64,000 bases of DNA from Bacteroidales bacterium (GTDB taxonomy: Bacteria > Bacteroidota > Bacteroidia > Bacteroidales > UBA4417), in the NCBI GenBank assembly GCA_016707785.1, contig JADJGZ010000060.1:1-64000 (forward strand), read 5' to 3'. Within the stretch, counting starts at the first letter, position 1, and the number at the start of each line of letters is the position of its first letter. Below the pieces are notes generated by a model. The model worked only from the letters and a program-made list of their open reading frames with translations. It did not search any database and had not been told where the DNA came from. Both the position numbers and the translations under genes were made by a program. Below, piece by piece: positions 57,862 through 64,000 of this stretch.

Positions 57862-57908
57862 ACCACTAGTTACTAGTTACTAGTCACTATTCACTGATCT
57901 CTAGTGGC
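57862..57908. repeat. TTACTAG heptads with inverted ends
   Basis: CCACTAG...CTAGTGG form the outer ends, with ACTAGTT/ACTAGTC heptads inside. The reverse complement resembles the GTGACTA array on the far side of the four-helix-bundle gene. Confidence 0.75.
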
Positions 57909-57928
57909 TATTCGCAAAATCTACTGAT

Positions 57929-58705
57929 ATGAACTTCACATTAAAAATCTGGAAACAGAAGAACGCTAAAGCAAAAGGCAAATTTGTGACCTACAAAATC
58001 AACGACATCTCCTCGAATTGTTCATTCCTGGAAATGCTTGATATCCTGAATGAGCAACTGGTGGTGAAGGGTGAAGAACCCGTAGCTTTCGACCACGATT
58101 GCCGTGAAGGAATTTGTGGCACATGCAGCCTGTATATCAACGGCCGTCCTCATGGTCCTGATGATGCGGTTACTACCTGCCAGCTCCATATGCGAAAGTT
58201 CAAAGATGGAGATACCATAGTCATTGAACCCTGGAGAGCCCGTCCTTTCCCGGTTATTAAAGACCTTATCTGCAACAGGGAGGCCTTTGACCAGATCATA
58301 CAGGCCGGGGGATTTATTTCAGTAAATACCGGCGGAATTCCGGATGCCAATGCAATCCTGATCCCAAAGGAAAATGCAGATCATTCAATGGATGCAGCTG
58401 CATGTATCGGTTGCGGCGCCTGTGTTGCAGCTTGTAAAAACGCTTCTGCAATGCTATTTGTTTCGGCTAAAGTAGCCCACCTCTCCTACCTTCCACAGGG
58501 GAAAGCGGAAGCAACTGAACGGGTACAGGCAATGGTTAAAAAAATGGATGAGCTAGGCTTTGGAAATTGCACAAATACCGGGGCCTGTGAAGCAGAATGT
58601 CCTAAACAAATCTCTATTGATAATATTGCCAGGATGAACCGGGAGTTCCTGGGAGCAAAAATCGGGGCTCAAAAGAAAAGTGCTTCTTCTGGCGGAGGAT
58701 TCTGA
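57929..58705 (+). CDS. sdhB: succinate dehydrogenase/fumarate reductase iron-sulfur subunit
   Basis: Transfers electrons from the flavoprotein to the cytochrome. The 258-residue product has the [2Fe-2S] motif CREGICGTCSLYINGR with a distal Cys in TTCQLH, then two C-rich clusters, CIGCGACVAACK and CTNTGACEAECPK, for the [4Fe-4S] and [3Fe-4S] centres. It is separated from sdhA by an inserted four-helix-bundle gene and arrays, so its transcription may be lowered or driven by a separate promoter. Confidence 0.95.
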   Translation: MNFTLKIWKQKNAKAKGKFVTYKINDISSNCSFLEMLDILNEQLVVKGEEPVAFDHDCREGICGTCSLYINGRPHGPDDAVTTCQLHMRKFKDGDTIVIEPWRARPFPVIKDLICNREAFDQIIQAGGFISVNTGGIPDANAILIPKENADHSMDAAACIGCGACVAACKNASAMLFVSAKVAHLSYLPQGKAEATERVQAMVKKMDELGFGNCTNTGACEAECPKQISIDNIARMNREFLGAKIGAQKKSASSGGGF

Positions 58706-58849
58706 AAGAAATTGTAAACTTAAATTTAACGAAAACCCCACATGAATAAGCATGTGGTTGATAGGTATTGAGTTTACTTAATTAAAAAATTGCACTATTG
58801 AGGTTATCATTCAGCTGAATGAAATTTTAAAAATAACCTCACAAAAAAA

Positions 58850-59374
58850 ATGAAAACAATAAAACTCACACTCTATTCCCTGTTATTCATTTTTATCTTG
58901 GCTTTGATATACTATATACCCAGAATAAATTTCAACCCTCTGTTTGCTGATATTAAAATTGATAAAAAATTTTATTATGATTATTTCCCTGAAACCGCTA
59001 TGCCTGAACAATACAACGAAATTTCAGGTTATGAAGATATAGAAAGAAAAAAATTCCCAAGAACAAAACCCGGCAAAGTTATTCTTACAGAAAACACAAA
59101 ATTTTTAAAGACAAAGAATGAATTGTCAGAATACGAGATTCAAGAACTACTGAGATTATTAAATGATAGTTCAAATTATGAATGGGGGGAACTAGGTACT
59201 CCAGAGGTGCATTACTATTTTGAATTCTTTAACGATAAGAAAGAACTAATCGGTATTACCATGGTGGATTTAGAGGGTATGGCCTATTCAGAACCCTATT
59301 TGGGAAAAATGAAATGGTGTGCATTTAAAAAAATTGATGCATTAGAAAAGCTGATTTCGGAAATTGAAGAATAA
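58850..59374 (+). CDS. membrane-anchored hypothetical protein
   Basis: A 174-residue protein with one N-terminal TM or signal segment (about 7-25), followed by a soluble, acidic and Lys-rich domain. The central part (ELSEYEIQELLRLLNDSSNY) is helical and EVHYYFEFFNDKKELIGITM forms beta strands. No family is recognised. AT-rich codon use resembles the first genes of the window. It stands alone between sdhB and the large T9SS protein. Confidence 0.6.
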   Translation: MKTIKLTLYSLLFIFILALIYYIPRINFNPLFADIKIDKKFYYDYFPETAMPEQYNEISGYEDIERKKFPRTKPGKVILTENTKFLKTKNELSEYEIQELLRLLNDSSNYEWGELGTPEVHYYFEFFNDKKELIGITMVDLEGMAYSEPYLGKMKWCAFKKIDALEKLISEIEE

Positions 59375-59501
59375 AAACCTCATACCATAACCCATTTTAG
59401 ATAGATTCAAGGGGTGAGTATCCGTCAAAATTTCAATTTCAAAAAAAGAATTCATAATCAGACTAATTGTTCTTTAACTTTGAGTCTGAAATATCATTGT
59501 C

Positions 59502-62500
59502 ATGTCCCTGTCCCGACTTGTACTGCTGTTTTTTACCATTATTATTATTGGTTCTGAACTTATAGCACAGCAATTATCTCTTCCAGGAACCACTTCCAGG
59601 ATTACACTTAAAGCATCGCCAGGTATTTCCTACCAAAATGGGCTTACAGATCCTGATTACCCTCCTCTTGAACTACCTGATCACTATATTGGGAAGCAGC
59701 TGCCTTATATAGTAGATAATTCCATTCATCCATTTATGAGGCCTATCTTCCAGCAACAGGGGGCCTCCTGTGGACAGGCTGCAGGATTGGCATACAATTT
59801 CTGTTATGAGATCAACCGTGCCAGGAACATTCCATCTAATGAGGCGTCCAATCAATACCCAAGTCATTTTACCTGGAATTTCATGAATGCCGGTACATAT
59901 TACGGAGTTGGGGTTAGTTACTTCCATAGCTTTGAAATTCTAAGGCAATTAGGATGCCCGAATGAAGCTACTTTTGGGCCTATAACCATGGAAAACCCAT
60001 ATTTCTGGATGAGTGGCTATGAAAAATATTATCAAGCCATGCACAACAGAATCAGTAAAGTCAACTCGATCAACCTAAGCAATACCAGGGGGCTGCTTAC
60101 CCTGAAAAACTGGCTGAATGACCACCTTGACGGCTCATTAACAGGTGGGGTTGCAAATATCTATATTGGTTACTATGCTACCAATTCTCTCCCTCCAGAT
60201 TCTCCCGAAGCCGGTAAACAAGTGGTTACAACATGGGATCCCATCGCAACACATGCAATGACAATAGTGGGTTATCATGATTCCATCTGTTATGATATGA
60301 ATTCAGACGGTTTATTTACCAATGATCTGGATATCAATTCAGATGGTTTGATTGACATGAAGGACTGGGAAATAGGGGGAGTAAAACTGGCCAATTCATA
60401 TGGAATTTATTTTGCCGACAGTGGGTATTGCTATGCACTCTATAGCACATTGGCAACGAAGTATGGGTATGGAGGAATTTGGAATAACTCGGCTCACGTC
60501 ATTACAGTCGAACCCGGATATACACCTTTACTTACACTGAAAGCCACTATCAATCATAACAAACGGGGCATGATCAGGCTGAGAGTTGGTGTAAGTGCCG
60601 ATACTCTTGCATCTTATCCCGAAAAAATTATGGAATTCCCTGTCTTCAATTTCCAGGGTGGCGAATTTAATATGCGAGGGGGATATGGTCCTGATGACAA
60701 AGACCTTGAACTTGGCCTCGATATCACACCCCTGGTGGGAGCCATGAAAAATGGAAATACAGGGCGATTCTTCCTGCTCGTGGATGAAAACGACCCGCTG
60801 AGTTCAGGAACAGGCAGTATTAAACAATTCTCCATTCTCTCCTACTCAGAAAATAGTCCAAAAGAATTCACATGTCCTGACACCCCTTTCCAACTGATGG
60901 GGAATGGAAGCACAATACTTTATGTGAATCTTCATGAGCAAATGGCTGACATAACGATTTCTCCTGAGTCAATGCCCACTGCAGTTGCAGGCTTACCGGT
61001 TAGTGTTCAGCTTTCAGCAACAGAAGCTCAGCTTCCTCTCAAATGGAGTATTAAAAGAGAATATTCAAGGCTTGTCGGTTCAACTGCCTTCATACATGGT
61101 GGTGGCTCTGAACTTCCAATCAGTACCGCACAGGAAGGTATTTCTATGCTGATTCTGCCCTTCTCGTTTCCATTCTATGGCAAGACCTACGACACCCTGA
61201 TCATTCACACCGATGGCTACCTGCTCTTTGAAGCTATGAATGCTCCCTATCCCTATCTTCAGGATGAAGCACTCTACCTGAGCCAGATTAATGGGATCGG
61301 AGTGTTCATGAATCAGCATCAACAGATATCCCTGCCGGAACATGGAGTATGGGTGAACTCTGATAATGGGAAAGTAATCGTCACATGGGTTTTGGGTAGC
61401 GAATTAACTCCGGATCAATCAAACAATTTTAGCATTACTCTTTACCCTGATGGTAAAATTGAACAATCATTCGGTGACCTGAATGCCCTTCTGGAAAATC
61501 CGGGAATATCCGGAATTTCAGATGGAGACGGAACTAATTTCCAGGTACAGACATGGAATAAGAATACACCAGCAGGATTGATTTCATTTCTTCCCCAACA
61601 ACTACCGGAAGGGACAGAAATATCTGAAGCAGGTTTAATTTCCACACAGACTATAACAGGAGATTTTACTGCAGATTTTACTGTTGTATTGACAGATGGG
61701 AGGCATATTCAAAAAGAAAAAAAGTATTCCCTTTCCAATGGACCTTACGTGGAGGTAGAGATTTCTTCAGGTGATGATCAAATGATTGAAGCCGGGGAAG
61801 AAGCAGAAGTATCCCTGAGACTAACGAATAATTCTTCAGGGGTATATGAAAATATTCAAATGGTTCTGAGACCTGTTTCTCCTGTAATCCAGGTAACCGA
61901 TTCCATAGTAACATTGAACTCCTTAGCACCAGGAAGTACATCTTCATTAGAGCAGGCATTCAGCTTCATTGTTTCAGATACCATCTCCAGGAATTATGAA
62001 ATTGCTTTTCTATTGCAAATCAATTGGGACGGTCACCAGGTGCAAAAACTCCTGAACTATACTGCCTGCAAATTAAATTACAGCATTTCCGGCCCCCTCA
62101 TTATCGATCAACAAAACAACCAGCCTGATCCGGGTGAATCCTGCAGACTAATCTTTCGTTTATCCAACGGCGGGAAAAAGCCTGTTCCGGATTTTAATGG
62201 TTTGCTAAGCTCCACTGATCCATTTATTAGCTTATCTCCACCTATCGGAAATCCTTTCCTGAAATTAAACAATAACTCTTATGATCAGGCAGAATGGGAA
62301 TTATCAATTAATCCTAACACGCCGCAGGGACATACAGCTACTCTTCAATTGATGGCAATCTCTGATCAATTTGATACCCTTCAGGAAAATTTCAGTGTTA
62401 CCATCGGGGATACTAAAATCCTAATCATCGATCTCGACAGAAATCACAATTCTGCTGTTCATATTGCCTCTTCTATTTCAAAACTAGGGATAATGCCCTC

Positions 62501-63545
62501 TATGCAAACCAGTATCGACAGTAATATCTTTAGCTTCTCCCAGGTATTTGTCTGCCTGGGAGTGAAACCTTTTATGCATCTTTTATTAAGCGGGGAAAAT
62601 GAATTACTTAACCATTACCTTGAACAAGGGGGAAATGTTTACCTGGAAAGTGGTGTAATGTTTGGTACATCAATCTCTTATAGTGCGATTGAAAAGTTCA
62701 GGGTAAGCGGGAATACTCAAGCATGGACACAACGGCCTGATACTCTGTTAGGCATACCCTCTACAATCATGGATGGACTTCAGTATCACTACAAAGGAGA
62801 TAGCTTGATGATCTATAATCTCATTCCGGAAGAACCAGCGATCGCGCTTTTCCATGACAAGAACACAGGGCATATTTTTACTGTAGCCAATGATTCCAAT
62901 ACTTTTCGGACCATTGCCTCTTCAGTAGAATTTGGTGGAATTTTTCCCTATGCTGAAACTACCCGTGAATTGATCATGAAGGAATATCTCAGTTTTCTGG
63001 GTGCCAATCCGGAAGCCCTTGCTGCAAATTTCAATGCAAGTAACTATTCTTCCTGCCCGGGGCTTGATATACATTTCGAACCTTTTTGTGCAGGTGAGCC
63101 CCTCACTTACCACTGGGAATTTGAAGAGGGTGACCCTGCAGAATCTTTCCAATCTGCCCCGGAATGTCGGTGGTCAGATCCGGGATTTTACGGTGTAAGA
63201 CTCACAGTAACCGATCACAACGGGACCAATACCTTGCTCAAAGATCACCTGATCGAGATTTTGAATTGTAATGACACTCAGGAAAAAGTTAATATCTGGG
63301 ATGGAATACTTTATCCCAACCCTGCATCAGGCAGCGTATATCTTAAGTTCTACTCCCCACGGCAGGAAATGATAAAGTTCTGCATTCATGACATAAGCGG
63401 AAAATTAATCAAATGCGAAGAAAGAAATATATCCCATGGCTATATCAATGAATCTATCGATATAAAGGGACTATCTCCGGGTATTTATCTTCTAATCATT
63501 AACCGGCATTCAGGAAAGGAATTGATGCGATTGACCGTTAGGTAA
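59502..63545 (+). CDS. T9SS-secreted papain-like multidomain protein
   Basis: A 1347-residue secreted protein. After a signal peptide (1-23) comes a C1-papain-like domain (about 70-330): oxyanion Q84-Q86, nucleophile C90 in QQGASCGQAAG, H251 in IATHAMTIVGYHD and N298 in VKLANSYG. Between His and Asn there is a loop with two Asp-rich calcium-type motifs (DMNSDGLFTNDLDINSDG). Then come bacterial Ig-like and beta-sandwich domains (about 480-970), a ThuA/GATase-like segment (KILIIDLDRNHNSAV, about 975-1160), a PKD domain (about 1170-1255) and a type A sorting domain (ILYPNPASGSVYLKF to the end). It is probably a surface or secreted peptidase or adhesin. Activity is inferred. Confidence 0.85.
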   Translation: MSLSRLVLLFFTIIIIGSELIAQQLSLPGTTSRITLKASPGISYQNGLTDPDYPPLELPDHYIGKQLPYIVDNSIHPFMRPIFQQQGASCGQAAGLAYNFCYEINRARNIPSNEASNQYPSHFTWNFMNAGTYYGVGVSYFHSFEILRQLGCPNEATFGPITMENPYFWMSGYEKYYQAMHNRISKVNSINLSNTRGLLTLKNWLNDHLDGSLTGGVANIYIGYYATNSLPPDSPEAGKQVVTTWDPIATHAMTIVGYHDSICYDMNSDGLFTNDLDINSDGLIDMKDWEIGGVKLANSYGIYFADSGYCYALYSTLATKYGYGGIWNNSAHVITVEPGYTPLLTLKATINHNKRGMIRLRVGVSADTLASYPEKIMEFPVFNFQGGEFNMRGGYGPDDKDLELGLDITPLVGAMKNGNTGRFFLLVDENDPLSSGTGSIKQFSILSYSENSPKEFTCPDTPFQLMGNGSTILYVNLHEQMADITISPESMPTAVAGLPVSVQLSATEAQLPLKWSIKREYSRLVGSTAFIHGGGSELPISTAQEGISMLILPFSFPFYGKTYDTLIIHTDGYLLFEAMNAPYPYLQDEALYLSQINGIGVFMNQHQQISLPEHGVWVNSDNGKVIVTWVLGSELTPDQSNNFSITLYPDGKIEQSFGDLNALLENPGISGISDGDGTNFQVQTWNKNTPAGLISFLPQQLPEGTEISEAGLISTQTITGDFTADFTVVLTDGRHIQKEKKYSLSNGPYVEVEISSGDDQMIEAGEEAEVSLRLTNNSSGVYENIQMVLRPVSPVIQVTDSIVTLNSLAPGSTSSLEQAFSFIVSDTISRNYEIAFLLQINWDGHQVQKLLNYTACKLNYSISGPLIIDQQNNQPDPGESCRLIFRLSNGGKKPVPDFNGLLSSTDPFISLSPPIGNPFLKLNNNSYDQAEWELSINPNTPQGHTATLQLMAISDQFDTLQENFSVTIGDTKILIIDLDRNHNSAVHIASSISKLGIMPSMQTSIDSNIFSFSQVFVCLGVKPFMHLLLSGENELLNHYLEQGGNVYLESGVMFGTSISYSAIEKFRVSGNTQAWTQRPDTLLGIPSTIMDGLQYHYKGDSLMIYNLIPEEPAIALFHDKNTGHIFTVANDSNTFRTIASSVEFGGIFPYAETTRELIMKEYLSFLGANPEALAANFNASNYSSCPGLDIHFEPFCAGEPLTYHWEFEEGDPAESFQSAPECRWSDPGFYGVRLTVTDHNGTNTLLKDHLIEILNCNDTQEKVNIWDGILYPNPASGSVYLKFYSPRQEMIKFCIHDISGKLIKCEERNISHGYINESIDIKGLSPGIYLLIINRHSGKELMRLTVR

Positions 63546-63602
63546 TGCTTTCAAAATCCGGTTTCCAAAATCAAAAAAATAGTTCAAATTGAATCAGAAA
63601 AA

Positions 63603-64000
63603 GTGTTCAAAGTGAATGAGTTACCAAGAATTATCGATATTAAAGATAAATCCTGGGCGGCACCTGTCCTGGTATTACAGAGGGAATCGTACCAAATTGA
63701 AGCTGACCTGATTGGTTTCCAGGAAATCCCCCCATTAGTGGAGTCAATCGAAGAATTACTAGTATGCGAAGAAGTATTCATCATTATTGGAAGTAAGGAT
63801 GATGTTAAAGGGTTGATAGCACTGGAAATGAACAACCCTGATTCCCTGACAATCTCCAGGCTGTGTGTCTCGCCAAAATATTTCAGGCAAGGGATTGCAG
63901 GTACCCTGGTTCGATGGGTGCTTTCTTCATATCCGGAGGTAAAAATCGTAAATGTCAGTACTGGTGCCGAGAATATTCCCGCGATCCGTTTTTATGAAAA
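63603..64000 (+). CDS. GNAT-family N-acetyltransferase, 3' end outside window
   Basis: The frame is open to the right edge. GTG at 63603 or 63612 is the likely start; no in-frame ATG is available near the N terminus. The core GNAT motifs are present: ISRLCVSPKYFRQGIAGTLV (strand 4 and acetyl-CoA pyrophosphate loop) and, near the edge, NIPAIRFYE (motif B). The substrate is unknown. It begins about 60 bp after the large T9SS gene. Confidence 0.8.
   Translation, partial: MFKVNELPRIIDIKDKSWAAPVLVLQRESYQIEADLIGFQEIPPLVESIEELLVCEEVFIIIGSKDDVKGLIALEMNNPDSLTISRLCVSPKYFRQGIAGTLVRWVLSSYPEVKIVNVSTGAENIPAIRFYE

Overview
The window is a stretch of a Bacteroidota chromosome, most likely Bacteroidales/Marinilabiliales-like; this is inferred from gene content, not from a marker gene. 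The pointers are a fused MurF-alanine racemase gene, two proteins with type IX secretion (T9SS) type A C-terminal sorting domains, a TonB-dependent receptor, a single-cytochrome-b sdhC-sdhA-sdhB cluster, a PD40-repeat exported protein, and TAnnTTTG promoter boxes in place of TATAAT boxes. No rRNA, tRNA, CRISPR array or prophage was recognised.

Layout. 0-3.6 kb: a co-directional run of poorly characterised genes (FG-GAP-like partial protein, membrane protein with two ExbD-like domains, exported protein, frameshifted two-TM protein), partly separated by imperfect inverted repeats. 4-15.4 kb: class V aminotransferase/cysteine desulfurase, a TonB receptor broken by two frameshifts, an SDR protein, a YdeI-family protein, a DUF2809-like membrane protein, a methyltransferase, and a CheY-like regulator next to a PocR/six-PAS histidine kinase. 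15.9-24.5 kb: two paralogous exported proteins flank a minus-strand module with a papain/C39-like lipoprotein, a NarL-type regulator and a large sensor kinase. The kinase's periplasmic part is a seven-repeat FG-GAP propeller plus an ASPIC/UnbV-like domain. 24.5-33 kb: a TrpF-family enzyme, an OB-fold lipoprotein, an AspT/YidE/YbjL transporter, UPF0114, PD40, DUF5995 and metallophosphoesterase genes. 33.4-54.3 kb is mostly housekeeping: pdxA, murF-alr, a GT-C-like membrane protein, sucA and sucB, a phospholipase D-type enzyme, yicC-gmk-nadD, a RAYT (REP-associated tyrosine transposase), and two M24 aminopeptidases. 54.4-58.7 kb: sdhC-sdhA-sdhB, split by a broken four-helix-bundle gene lying between tandem arrays. 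59.5-63.5 kb: a giant T9SS-secreted papain-like protein. A GNAT gene runs off the right edge.

The intergenic DNA is unusually structured. Short-period tandem arrays (mostly 7 bp, some 8 or 10 bp, with different units) sit between genes, and several start at a stop codon. A dispersed element of about 100 bp with two stem-loops occurs six times, plus one partial copy, in both orientations. Its outer stem differs in sequence between copies while staying base-paired. A second short repeat (CCCGAAGGGGAGCC type) occurs seven times. The RAYT gene carries REP-like palindromes inside its own reading frame. Four genes look frameshifted and a start is missing in another; together with a 230-bp C-homopolymer block near 44 kb this points to some draft-assembly error, so the broken genes should be read with caution.
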